Shown here piece by piece: positions 43,239-51,048 of a stretch of 64,000 bases of DNA. The notes beneath the pieces were generated by a model. That model did not search any database and was not told the origin of the DNA. It saw only the letters and a list, made by a program, of their open reading frames with translations. Origin of the DNA: Desulfobaculum xiamenense (GTDB lineage: Bacteria; Desulfobacterota; Desulfovibrionia; Desulfovibrionales; Desulfovibrionaceae); the NCBI RefSeq assembly GCF_011927665.1, contig NZ_JAATJA010000001.1:1221019-1285018 (forward strand). Direction: 5' to 3'. Positions within the stretch are counted from its first letter, which is position 1. Each line of letters opens with the position of its first letter. The translations under genes were made by a program, and so were the position numbers.

Positions 43239-43646
43239 TCAGTTGGCCGCGTAGGCCCTGTAGGAAATGGACACGGGCACGCGATAGCGATTGCCTTCTT
43301 GCAGGCCTGGCCCCGGTCCGACCCCTGTCACGGTGACGGTCACCACCCCGCTAACGCAGCGCGTGCCCCGCCTGAAATGAACGCACAGGGCATCGACCTG
43401 CGCGCAGGCCTCCCCTGGGCCGTCCCCTCGACCAACGACCACATCCACCTGGAAGATTCCCTTGTGCTCGTTGGGCGCGTCGGTCCCCAGCCCCGCCTGC
43501 ACCGGTGTGGCTGGAAGCAGGTGAACCCGCAGATGGTTCCCGCAGCCCCCCGGTGTAAAGGGCACATTCTCCCACGCGATGGGCCACCCTCCCGGCAGAG
43601 AGACCAGGCGCGATTCGAGGGCCGCGCGAATGGCCGTGACACTCAT
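43239..43646 (-). CDS. Phage tail terminator-like protein (DUF4128-like)
   Basis: This 135-residue protein (MSVTAIRAALESRLVSLPGG onward) has the length, order and two-layer alpha-beta pattern of tail terminators, which cap the tail tube before joining to the head. Its start overlaps the stop of the upstream gene by four nt (ATGA). Confidence 0.7.
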   Translation of the reverse strand: MSVTAIRAALESRLVSLPGGWPIAWENVPFTPGGCGNHLRVHLLPATPVQAGLGTDAPNEHKGIFQVDVVVGRGDGPGEACAQVDALCVHFRRGTRCVSGVVTVTVTGVGPGPGLQEGNRYRVPVSISYRAYAAN

Positions 43647-44074
43647 CGCCGCCCCCCTCGCACCTCGCGCGCCGCACGGTCCACATGGTCCTGAAACTCC
43701 TGCAGGGTCACGCGGACCATGCCCTGCGGTGCCTGCGCTGACCCCGGCCGTCCATCCTCCCGCCCGTATTCGAGAATCGGCATATAGGAGAGGTTGGACA
43801 CGATGTAGACCACGGTCCCAGCCTCCAGCCCCTGAACAAGGCTTGCCATGCGGGCGATGGCTCGACCGCCAGTCGGATCCTTATCCTCTGGGCTGTCAGC
43901 GGGGACGGAATGGATGCCCGCCACCCACGAAGCGCGGGCGCGCCCCGTATCCACCGGCGTACGCAGGACCACGGCGCGGGACAGGTCGAGGATGACCTTG
44001 CGCACCACCTGGTTCATGTCCACCTCGGCCTTGCGTACCAGCCGGGACAGGTCCACGGAGAACGTGCCACCCAT
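43643..44074 (-). CDS. HK97 gp10-like head-tail protein
   Basis: This 143-residue protein has the gp10-type pattern: a helical N-terminus (RKVILDLSRAVVLRTPVDTG) followed by a TGRARASWVAG turn and a C-terminal helix. Such proteins lie between head-closure and terminator genes and help neck or tail completion. Its start shares one base with the stop of the upstream gene. Confidence 0.72.
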   Translation of the reverse strand: MGGTFSVDLSRLVRKAEVDMNQVVRKVILDLSRAVVLRTPVDTGRARASWVAGIHSVPADSPEDKDPTGGRAIARMASLVQGLEAGTVVYIVSNLSYMPILEYGREDGRPGSAQAPQGMVRVTLQEFQDHVDRAAREVRGGRR

Positions 44075-44448
44075 CAGCGCCTCACCTGCAACTTGAAGAG
44101 AACAGGCACGCCGCCAGGATCCACGGCCTTGGCGTTGACCACTGTATAGGTCGTCCCTCCCGCCACCAATTCATCGCCCGGTTCGGGCTGCGTGGTGACC
44201 GAATGCGCGCCGAGCAGGACAAACCTGTCGCCCTGCCGAACCATGCTCCCGTCGATGAAGGTTTCCCCGCTGCCCTGAATGTCTCGGGACTTGAAGAGGC
44301 CGAAACCCGCCTGCTCGACAGCGGTCGCCCCGGTGCGTCCGGTGGCGGGGTCGTATGCGGCGGAGGCAAGGCGACGCAGGGTCATGGGCATCCCAGCCTC
44401 GCGCAGATCGACCTCCACACTTCGGGCTTCGGCGGCGTAATCCATCAC
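44074..44448 (-). CDS. Phage head closure / stopper-like protein
   Basis: This 124-residue beta-rich protein (MMDYAAEARSVEVDLREAG onward, with GDELVAGGTTYTVVNAKAVD near the end) resembles head-closure proteins by length and order. It overlaps the upstream connector stop by four nt. Confidence 0.6.
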   Translation of the reverse strand: MMDYAAEARSVEVDLREAGMPMTLRRLASAAYDPATGRTGATAVEQAGFGLFKSRDIQGSGETFIDGSMVRQGDRFVLLGAHSVTTQPEPGDELVAGGTTYTVVNAKAVDPGGVPVLFKLQVRR

Positions 44449-44948
44449 GACCTCACGAGTTCACGGCTGGACGCGCAGGAAAGCAGCCCCCACAGCATGT
44501 CCGTGATGGCGGTAAATCTGTCGCGCGGGGTTGCGCTCTCGAAATATTCGGTCTCCAGCACGTCGGTCTTCTTGCGCTTCACCTGCCCACCGCGCGCAAG
44601 GTTCGGCTGGAGACTTCCTCGGGCCTCGATCTCGCGCAGGGCGGCTTCGCACTGGGCATCGCGCACAGCCTGCGGAATCTCGTCCGCCGCCCATTCCTGC
44701 CCCTCGGCGTCCATGACTCCACCCCTCGGCCATGCCATGGCATTCGCGCGCGCCGTTCGTGCGCCCTTCCACGCCAGCCCGTTCAGGTACTGCCCGGCCC
44801 GCACAAGGGCCACGGCCTTCTCATCTTCCGTGCCCGTCCACGCCGCATTGCCCCGCGCCTCGTGATAGGCGTTGGCCTCCGCGAGCGTGACGAAGGTGTT
44901 GGCCCCGGCCACCACGCGCCCGGTCTCCACCACGAGCACGATGGCCAT
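44445..44948 (-). CDS. Phage head-tail connector (DnaT-like family)
   Basis: This 167-residue protein matches the phage 'DnaT-like ssDNA-binding' group that in practice lies in the connector position after the coat gene. The N-terminus VVAGANTFVTLAEANAYHE and a helical core (QAVRDAQCEAALREIEARGS) are typical. It probably forms the first connector ring below the portal. A replication role is unlikely here. Confidence 0.7.
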   Translation of the reverse strand: MAIVLVVETGRVVAGANTFVTLAEANAYHEARGNAAWTGTEDEKAVALVRAGQYLNGLAWKGARTARANAMAWPRGGVMDAEGQEWAADEIPQAVRDAQCEAALREIEARGSLQPNLARGGQVKRKKTDVLETEYFESATPRDRFTAITDMLWGLLSCASSRELVRS

Positions 44949-44951
44949 GGG

Positions 44952-45203
44952 CTACTCCCCGCAAGCGGCGAGGATGCGTCCCGCCACGGTTTCGGGCTTC
45001 ATGTTGCCCTTGATGTCCACCCCGACCTCGGACGCGAAGGACTTGAGCTCGGGCAACCCGAGTTCAGCCAGTTCCCCGGCCAGCCAAGACACCTCCTGCC
45101 CGAAAAGCGTGTGCGACTCGGGGTCGAAGTCGTCCCGATTGATGACCATGAAGCCCGAGGTGGTATCCTCGGAAACGATGCGTACGGTTTCGATGCGTCC
45201 CAT
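44952..45203 (-). CDS. Small phage protein after coat gene
   Basis: This 83-residue protein starts at ATG 45203 with GGAGG four to five nt upstream, rather than 45218. It starts with beta strands (MGRIETVRIVSEDTTSGFMV) and ends in a helical HeH/LEM-like segment (LPELKSFASEVGVDIKGNMK). It lies between coat and connector genes, as small capsid-associated or DNA-binding proteins often do. Confidence 0.7.
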   Translation of the reverse strand: MGRIETVRIVSEDTTSGFMVINRDDFDPESHTLFGQEVSWLAGELAELGLPELKSFASEVGVDIKGNMKPETVAGRILAACGE

Positions 45204-45255
45204 GCGTCCTCCGTCCAAAAGGGCGGAGCGGTCACCCGCCCCGCCCCGTTAAGGT

Positions 45256-46389
45256 CTAGCCCGCCAGTCGCGACCCGAGTTCGCGCCGGACCACGGCGGC
45301 CCCGTAGAGGATGTCGTACGAGAAGCGGGTGCGCTTGTGCTCGCGCGACACCTCAAGACGCAGCGCCAGCCCGGACTTGGGATCCACACTGGCCTGGATG
45401 ATGTTCCCAAGGCCCTCGGCGCTGTCCAGGAGAGGCCGGGTGGCGAAGGCGATGGCGTCGCGATGGAACGCGAGGTTCATCACGTGGCTCGCCTTCACGC
45501 TCACGGCCTCACTGCCCGCGAGGCCCTGCGCCAGACCGGGATAGATGGCGACGTCCGTGTTGCCCACGCTCAGCGACACGTCTGCGGTGACCACGTAGGT
45601 CTGGTCGTGCCCGGCGAAGGTGAGGATGTCACCGTCCTTGAGGGTCATCGCATTGGTAGCCTTGGCGAGGCTGACGGTCTTGGCTCCTGCGGCGTGCGCG
45701 CCGTTGGCGGTCAGCGCACCGGCGGTAACCGTGGAGGCCGTGAAGCCAGGCACCTGCTGGTCCATGGCCCAGTCGAAACCGAGCCGACGCCCGATGGTGC
45801 CGTCGATGGCCACGGTGCTGTTGCCTGCCTGATTCACGTTCTGGAAGGCGGCCAGATTCAGGGCATTGGCCTCGGCATCGGGGTCGAGCACGATGCGGCG
45901 GTCGGTCAGGGGCGCAAGCTGCCGGTTCAGAATCTTACGCACTGCGGTGGCGTCGTTGGCGTTGGAGGCGAAGGGCGTGGTCCCCGGCGTGCCGTGGAAG
46001 CCGTAGAACTTCCGGCCGAGGGCCAGCAGGTAGCTGTTGACGTTTTCGGCCAGCGCCTTGATGGCCTCCGAGGCCTGCATGGGAATGACACCCCGCTCGA
46101 CCTTCAGAAAGTCGTTGTCGGTCATGTAGAAGGGCGCCTCGAACCACTGGTCCAGAGGAATCTGCACCGTGGTCGGCCCGATGTCGGCGGTTTCGGGCGG
46201 GGTGGAACCGGGGCTGACGGCCTGCGCCGCGATGGCCGAGGGCACGGGGACGTCGATGGTCGCGCCCTTCTGCTTGGCCTCCGTGGAATAGTCCGCATTG
46301 ACCAGCCGGGGCATGACGCACGCGCCGCGAAGGGCCAAGAGTCCCTGCGCAAGCAGTTGGGGAATGATGTCCGTGAGACGGTTCGCCAT
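45256..46389 (-). CDS. P22-type major capsid protein
   Basis: This 377-residue protein resembles the P22 coat (gene 5) family with the HK97 fold. It begins MANRLTDIIPQLLAQGLLALRG and contains TIDVPVPSAIAAQ and WFEAPFYMTDNDFLKVERGV. An insertion-like region (GDILTFAGHDQTYVVTADVS) at about 255-275 fits the P22 I-domain position. It is shorter than P22 coat (430). The scaffold gene precedes it, as in P22. Confidence 0.85.
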   Translation of the reverse strand: MANRLTDIIPQLLAQGLLALRGACVMPRLVNADYSTEAKQKGATIDVPVPSAIAAQAVSPGSTPPETADIGPTTVQIPLDQWFEAPFYMTDNDFLKVERGVIPMQASEAIKALAENVNSYLLALGRKFYGFHGTPGTTPFASNANDATAVRKILNRQLAPLTDRRIVLDPDAEANALNLAAFQNVNQAGNSTVAIDGTIGRRLGFDWAMDQQVPGFTASTVTAGALTANGAHAAGAKTVSLAKATNAMTLKDGDILTFAGHDQTYVVTADVSLSVGNTDVAIYPGLAQGLAGSEAVSVKASHVMNLAFHRDAIAFATRPLLDSAEGLGNIIQASVDPKSGLALRLEVSREHKRTRFSYDILYGAAVVRRELGSRLAG

Positions 46390-46407
46390 GGTCGTTCTCT
46401 CCTGTTG

Positions 46408-47163
46408 CTAGACGGCCCGAACCTTGCCGGATGCGATGTCCTCAAGGTGCGCGCCGAAGGCATCCATGTCGTGCCGGTTGATGGTTCCGCCGGAGTGTGC
46501 GCCGCCGGATGGCCGCGCGCCGGACCCGGCCCCGCCGGAGCCCTTGAGGATGGTGTCCTTGTACGGATAGGAGTCCACGAGCATCTCCAAAGCCTCGTCG
46601 AACCCGGCCGGTTCGCCGGGCTTCTCACGGCTGTAGAGCGTATTGCCGCTGGCATCGACGGCCACAACGCGCCCGCCGTCGATCTTGAAGCTCTTGCCGA
46701 AGCGCGCCTCCACGAGGTCGTGGGGGATGGCGAGTCGCTCGGCGATGAACTTGGAGCGGGCGAAGCTGCCACCGATCATCTCGGAGACAAGAGCCGTCTC
46801 CTTCTGCTTGAGCTGCCCGGCAAGCTCGTCGATCTTCGCCTGCATGGACCGCGCGACCTCGGCCTTCACCTTCTCGGCCTCCCCGGCGTCGATGAGCTTC
46901 TTGGCGTCGAGATTCTTCACCGTCTCCATCGCCTTGCGCGCCGCGGGGACGAACCCGGCGATGTCGTCGATGCCGTCGAGCAGGGCAAGCGTCTCCTGCG
47001 ACTTGCGCAGCTCGCGCTTGCGGGTTGCGGATTCGCTGTTGAGCGACTCGATCTTGGACAACGCGGCATCGGCATCGAAAGGACTTTCCTTGCCGTCGCC
47101 GTAGACCCAAATCGGTTTGCCGTCCTGCGTCGCGATACGGTCGCCGTCCATCTTCCAGGGCAT
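46408..47163 (-). CDS. Phage scaffolding protein
   Basis: This 251-residue protein starts at ATG 47163 with AAGGGAG five nt upstream. It has an N-terminal substrate-like part, a long coiled coil (LSKIESLNSESATRKRELRK, then KVKAEVARSMQAKIDELAGQ) and a flexible Gly/Ser-rich C-terminal region (GSGGAGSGARPSGGAHSGG). This fits a capsid scaffold. It lies just before the coat gene. A minus-strand terminator lies 137 nt upstream of its start. Confidence 0.75.
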   Translation of the reverse strand: MPWKMDGDRIATQDGKPIWVYGDGKESPFDADAALSKIESLNSESATRKRELRKSQETLALLDGIDDIAGFVPAARKAMETVKNLDAKKLIDAGEAEKVKAEVARSMQAKIDELAGQLKQKETALVSEMIGGSFARSKFIAERLAIPHDLVEARFGKSFKIDGGRVVAVDASGNTLYSREKPGEPAGFDEALEMLVDSYPYKDTILKGSGGAGSGARPSGGAHSGGTINRHDMDAFGAHLEDIASGKVRAV

Positions 47164-47299
47164 GGGGACTCCCTTGCGCCTCAACTGGCGCGGTCTTCTG
47201 GTGGTTGTGCGGCTTCCGCCGCAGGCTGTGGGCTGGACCGCCCGCAAAAACGGATGGATGCGGAAGAAATCCCGCTTCATGGGTGGGAATGCTAAGCAG

Positions 47300-47332
47300 A
47301 AAAAAAGGACACCCTTAAGGCAAAGGATGTCC
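47300..47332 (-). terminator. Minus-strand terminator inside the late operon
   Basis: On the minus strand GGACATCCTT pairs with AAGGGTGTCC (one G-U) and is followed by seven T residues. It lies between the MuF-side genes and the scaffold gene, so continued late transcription would need antitermination or a second promoter. Confidence 0.7.
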
Positions 47333-47382
47333 TGCGCGGAAAATGAAACAACATTAATCAGTGTGCTAATGAATAACAAATA

Positions 47383-47411
47383 TTGCAAAACAAATTCTGC
47401 AAGAATAGAGT
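47383..47411 (+). promoter_or_regulatory. Promoter of the 52-residue zinc-ribbon gene
   Basis: TTGCAA (47383-47388) and TAGAGT (47406-47411) are separated by 17 nt in an AT-rich stretch. The gene starts 40 nt downstream with AGGAG six nt before ATG. Confidence 0.5.
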
Positions 47412-47450
47412 CCCACAGACATCAACAATCTAACTCTATAGGAGAACACT

Positions 47451-47609
47451 ATGGAATACAGGAAGAAGCACGGCAGTGACACTTGGCACTTCTGCAAAAA
47501 CTGCGCAAATTGGCCGACTTCTGGTTATGACTCCAAGACCACGAAGCCGACCAGCGGCGAACTTTGCAACCAGTGCCAGGCCAAGAAAAGCGCAGGTAAC
47601 TGCAAGTAA
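47451..47609 (+). CDS. 52-residue zinc-ribbon-like protein (prophage insert gene)
   Basis: This small protein begins MEYRKKHGSDTWHFC and has two CXXC pairs (CKNC and CNQC) about 25 residues apart, plus a final Cys-Lys. These features suggest a single zinc-bound fold. It runs against the late operon, with its own promoter (47383-47411), AGGAG ribosome site and terminator (47618-47650). It is an autonomous insert expressed independently of late genes. Similar short proteins with the DTWHFC...GELCNQC pattern are familiar to me from other bacteria, but I do not know their role. Confidence 0.75.
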   Translation: MEYRKKHGSDTWHFCKNCANWPTSGYDSKTTKPTSGELCNQCQAKKSAGNCK

Positions 47610-47617
47610 ATACTGCC

Positions 47618-47650
47618 GCCCCGCTCTTCTTTGAAGGGCGGGGCACCTTT
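47618..47650 (+). terminator. Terminator of the 52-residue gene
   Basis: GCCCCGC and CTTC pair with GAAG and GCGGGGC around a three-nt loop, followed by a run of T residues. Confidence 0.8.
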
Positions 47651-47881
47651 TTATCTGTTAACACTCCTCTCGAACACAATGTCGTTGCCCTGATCGGGCC
47701 ATGGTGCACGATGCGCATCATCGCCGAGCCAGATCGCGTCCGGGATGCCGTTCGGAAACGCACGGCACCTGCGTTTGGAATGATCGGTGATATGCGCGCA
47801 AAGGCTGCACACGTCGCTAAACGGCGGCGTGTCGTCGAGAATGATCATCCCCGTCTCCGGGTCCTGGTATAGCTCATCCAT
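47651..47881 (-). CDS. Small Cys-rich protein overlapping the MuF gene end
   Basis: This 76-residue protein starts at ATG 47881 and overlaps the MuF gene by 37 nt. It has CSLC and a later RRCRAFPNGIPDAIW segment. The C...CXAFPXGIP pattern is common in small phage and bacterial proteins of unknown function. It lies immediately after the MuF protein, so it may be an accessory or immunity partner of the MuF C-terminal domain. Alternatively it may be an independent metal-binding protein. Confidence 0.7.
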   Translation of the reverse strand: MDELYQDPETGMIILDDTPPFSDVCSLCAHITDHSKRRCRAFPNGIPDAIWLGDDAHRAPWPDQGNDIVFERSVNR

Positions 47882-49506
47882 GGCAGTTCCTTGGCGATGT
47901 GGGACCAGATGCGATGCCACATCATGATATTCGCCTCTCGACGGTTCAGAGTTCCGGATTCCAGCCTCGCCAGAATCTCCTTGACCACCTTCGGCTCGAA
48001 ACGGTCCTTGAGCAGCATGATCTCCCGTTCCGCCCACGCCTCTCGCCCCGATTCTACCGCGAAACGCACCCGGTGCAAATGCTCCGCCGTCACCGCCCGC
48101 AACTCCCGCACGCCATACCGGATGGCAGTCTTCATATCTGCGGGCGAAAACGAGGATCCGCCCGGATGGTTATGCGTGAGGTATGCGCCGCGAAACGCCT
48201 TGGCCTCGGTCACTAGGAACCGCACGCTGTTGCGCCCGCCCACGCGCTCGAAAATCACGCGCCCGCCCTCGTCCACCACAACCATCTTCTCGGTTTTACG
48301 GGTGGCGATCTTCGCTTCCTCGCGGGCAAGGGTCTCGCGCACGCGGGCCGCCCCATTCGTCGGCGACGTCGGACGGGTCACCCGATGGTGATGCCGTCCG
48401 CCCAGCTCCTCAATGGTCCGCAGTCGCCCGGTCTGGGGATCCACGAGGTCCTTGAACCCCACTTCCCCCCGACGCAGAAGGTCCAGACGCCCCGGCCCCA
48501 CCACGTTCTCCTTGAAAGTGTGCGACTGCTTCCCGAACCAGCTTGCGTAGTCGCCCTGGTGCCGCCCCACCTCCTCGATGGTCCTGCGGCCACCGGCACC
48601 GATATTCGTGTTCCCATGCATGGCGTAGGGGCGGTAGACTTCGGCGACCTCGTCCATGTCCAGCCCAAGCTCCCGCCACGTTCTGGTCTTTGGCAGCAGC
48701 ACGCACCGGCAGCGGGGATGCAGGGGGCATTCCGGACGCTGGTCGTCCATGCCCCACTCCTGCCCGTCCAGCGCGGCACAGCGCAGGCAGGTCCCGCGCC
48801 CGGTGTCGATGTAGCCGTCCTCCAGCGCCGCGCACCAGCGCACGCCGTTCACGATGTCCCGGTTGGCCTCGTACACGGCTTCCATGGCCCCGACGTTGGC
48901 GCTCTGGACGTAGGTCCGGGCGAGGGTCACGGCGTCGTCCCGCACGAGACCGAAGCCGTCCTCGATCCTGCGCACCAGCTTCCGGTAGCCCTCCCCGCGC
49001 AGACTCCCGGTAAGCACCTCCCGCCGGATGTCCGTCTGCACGCGAGTCTCGAAGCTGTCCTCCACCCACTGCCGCAGAAGCCGCCCACCCACGGGCGTCT
49101 CCGTCACGAGGGACCGGAGCTGCTCGGCGGACAGGCTGACCGTGTTGAAGCCCTTCACCCGACCGCCGAAGGACAAGATGTCCGCGTGCAGGGGCAGGGA
49201 TTCCTGCGTGACGATGGTCGCGATGTCTGCGATGAAGCGCGTCTCCTGCGCCCGCAGCCCCACTGTCAGATCACGCAGTTCGTCCAGCAGTTCCAGGGCG
49301 CGCCGTTCGGACCACGTCCCGCTCTCACGTCCTCGCGCATCGAGGTACTGGCCGATCTCCCGCCGGGCCTGATTCACCGCCGTGAGGATGTCGCCGATGG
49401 CGGCCTTCTCGAATTGGTCCAGTTTGTAGCGCCATTCCACGTGCCGGGCGAGGGCGATCAGGTCTTTCAGTTGATCGCCGGTCATGCTAAAATCGCCCCA
49501 TGGCAA
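47845..49506 (-). CDS. MuF minor head protein with C-terminal HNHP domain
   Basis: This 553-residue protein has a MuF head-morphogenesis domain, with the typical cysteine-histidine pattern TCLRC (240-243) and PECPLHPRCRC (259-268). MuF proteins are carried in the capsid and link to portal. Residues 345-553 are an extra domain with LTHNHPGGSSFSPAD: H445, H447, S454 and D457 resemble the JAMM/RadC metal-site pattern, though one residue shorter between H and S. Such C-terminal extensions of MuF proteins are sometimes delivered toxins or enzymes. The start may be ATG 49506 or ATG 49485. It lies directly after the portal gene. Confidence 0.8.
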   Translation of the reverse strand: MPWGDFSMTGDQLKDLIALARHVEWRYKLDQFEKAAIGDILTAVNQARREIGQYLDARGRESGTWSERRALELLDELRDLTVGLRAQETRFIADIATIVTQESLPLHADILSFGGRVKGFNTVSLSAEQLRSLVTETPVGGRLLRQWVEDSFETRVQTDIRREVLTGSLRGEGYRKLVRRIEDGFGLVRDDAVTLARTYVQSANVGAMEAVYEANRDIVNGVRWCAALEDGYIDTGRGTCLRCAALDGQEWGMDDQRPECPLHPRCRCVLLPKTRTWRELGLDMDEVAEVYRPYAMHGNTNIGAGGRRTIEEVGRHQGDYASWFGKQSHTFKENVVGPGRLDLLRRGEVGFKDLVDPQTGRLRTIEELGGRHHHRVTRPTSPTNGAARVRETLAREEAKIATRKTEKMVVVDEGGRVIFERVGGRNSVRFLVTEAKAFRGAYLTHNHPGGSSFSPADMKTAIRYGVRELRAVTAEHLHRVRFAVESGREAWAEREIMLLKDRFEPKVVKEILARLESGTLNRREANIMMWHRIWSHIAKELPWMSYTRTRRRG

Positions 49507-49581
49507 AGAACAACGACGAAGACAAAATCCGGCTCGTCAAGACGGCAGAGCGGCGCGAGAAGATCGCCCTAGGCTTGTGGC

Positions 49582-51048
49582 TCATGCTTTCGAAGCTCCC
49601 GAATCTGGACGATCCCCCCGCAGGAAGGTCCCAGCCAAAGCGGCCAGCCCCAGACCCGGCCGATTCTGAAACGACGCCTCAATCTCCCTCCACTCCCACG
49701 AATCCGCCAGAAGACCCCGACGCTTGAACTCCTCGAAGACGACCTGAGTCGAAATCACGCCCTGCTGCTCGGCCTTGAGCAGGAGATCGGCGTCCAGCCC
49801 GTCCTGCATGCGGAACTCGGTGTTGACCTCGCACGAGCCACCGCCCTCCTGCCCTAGCCAGCGCGCGGTGAAATGCAGGGCCTGCTCCAGCGCGTCCCGG
49901 AACTGCAACGCCCACGACTTGAGGGTGGAATCCGACTCGGCCGAATCCAGCGCCTTCTCCGTGGCCGTGATGTTGCCGGTGCGCGGCATGAGCAGTTGCA
50001 ACCCGTAGAGCGCCATGGCCTCCTCAAGGTCCTTGAGGTCGCGCCGCCCGGCCTCAATGGCCGCCCCGCCGTGCTCCACGCTCTTCAGATCGGCGTTTTC
50101 GCTGTCCGAATGGATGAGTCGATTGGGGCCAACCACGATGTCCCCGGCCTCGTCTCTGGTGAGACACTTGCCGAACAGGAGCGGCACCCGGCAGAAATGC
50201 AGAATGTTGCGCTGGTCGCTGGACGACTGCCAATGCGCGAGGTTGAGATAGGCGAGATCCTCAAGGGCGGGCCGTGCGGTCATGGCGCTCTCGCGGTCGC
50301 CCGGCATGAAGGTGACCAACGGAATCTCGTCCAGGGTGGTCACCCCCTCCTCGATGCGCGCCCACGTCTCGTCCCCGCCCTTCCCCTTGCGCTTCTCCCA
50401 AAGCTCATAGCGCCCCGGCTCCAGCAGACGGATGCGTTCCACGCGCCGCACGCCGTATTCGCCATCCGGCTCGCTGACGCTCTCGCGAATGCGCACCTGC
50501 GTCAGCCGCGACCGTCCGCCCTCCACCTCACTCCGCCAGCCAATGACATGTTCACCACGCACAAGCACCCAATAGGGCCTGCGCCGCTGCTCGCGCTCCT
50601 CGGCGCGGGTGAGTTCCCGCGTCCGCCCCTGCGCGTCGCGAGGCGCAGGAGGCATATCCACGAGGATGTGCGCGACGCCATGATCCACACCGGCCCGGAA
50701 AACTTCCTCGGCGAAGATGGACAGCGCATTCCCGGCGTTGTCCACGTTCTCGGCGAACTCCACGGCCGCCTCCGGAACGTCTTCGCCAAGCACCACGTCC
50801 CGCGCGAAGACCTGCCCAGTGAGATAGGCCACAGTGCGGCGATAGGCGTTGTGAAGCACTGTGCGGTCCCGCCGCGCACGGTAGGCGGCTGCCGACTCCG
50901 CAGGCTCCTGCGGCAGGAAGGCCCTGTCAGCGTCGCGCATGGCCTGCGTTCCACCCATGAGGGCCACGGGCAGACGCAGACGGACGACATAGTCCTCGTG
51001 CTCCTGCAACGGATTGGCCACGGGGTGCTTTTGCTCGATGCTCGTCAT
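49582..51048 (-). CDS. Phage portal protein (DUF4055-like)
   Basis: This 488-residue protein forms the DNA entry ring. It resembles DUF4055 portals: NAYRRTVAYLTGQVFARDVV near the start, a conserved DHGVAHILVDMPP, NLAHWQSSSDQRNILHFCRV in the middle and a TGNITATEKALDSAESDSTL helix near the end. The start at ATG 51048 overlaps the terminase stop (ATGA), so 51201 is not needed. It lies between TerL and MuF. Confidence 0.85.
   Translation of the reverse strand: MTSIEQKHPVANPLQEHEDYVVRLRLPVALMGGTQAMRDADRAFLPQEPAESAAAYRARRDRTVLHNAYRRTVAYLTGQVFARDVVLGEDVPEAAVEFAENVDNAGNALSIFAEEVFRAGVDHGVAHILVDMPPAPRDAQGRTRELTRAEEREQRRRPYWVLVRGEHVIGWRSEVEGGRSRLTQVRIRESVSEPDGEYGVRRVERIRLLEPGRYELWEKRKGKGGDETWARIEEGVTTLDEIPLVTFMPGDRESAMTARPALEDLAYLNLAHWQSSSDQRNILHFCRVPLLFGKCLTRDEAGDIVVGPNRLIHSDSENADLKSVEHGGAAIEAGRRDLKDLEEAMALYGLQLLMPRTGNITATEKALDSAESDSTLKSWALQFRDALEQALHFTARWLGQEGGGSCEVNTEFRMQDGLDADLLLKAEQQGVISTQVVFEEFKRRGLLADSWEWREIEASFQNRPGLGLAALAGTFLRGDRPDSGASKA

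Noticed and set aside
49500-49727. 75-residue plus-strand frame near the portal-MuF junction
   Set aside because: Its first 40 residues look protein-like, but it has no ribosome site and most of the rest is antisense to the portal gene end.
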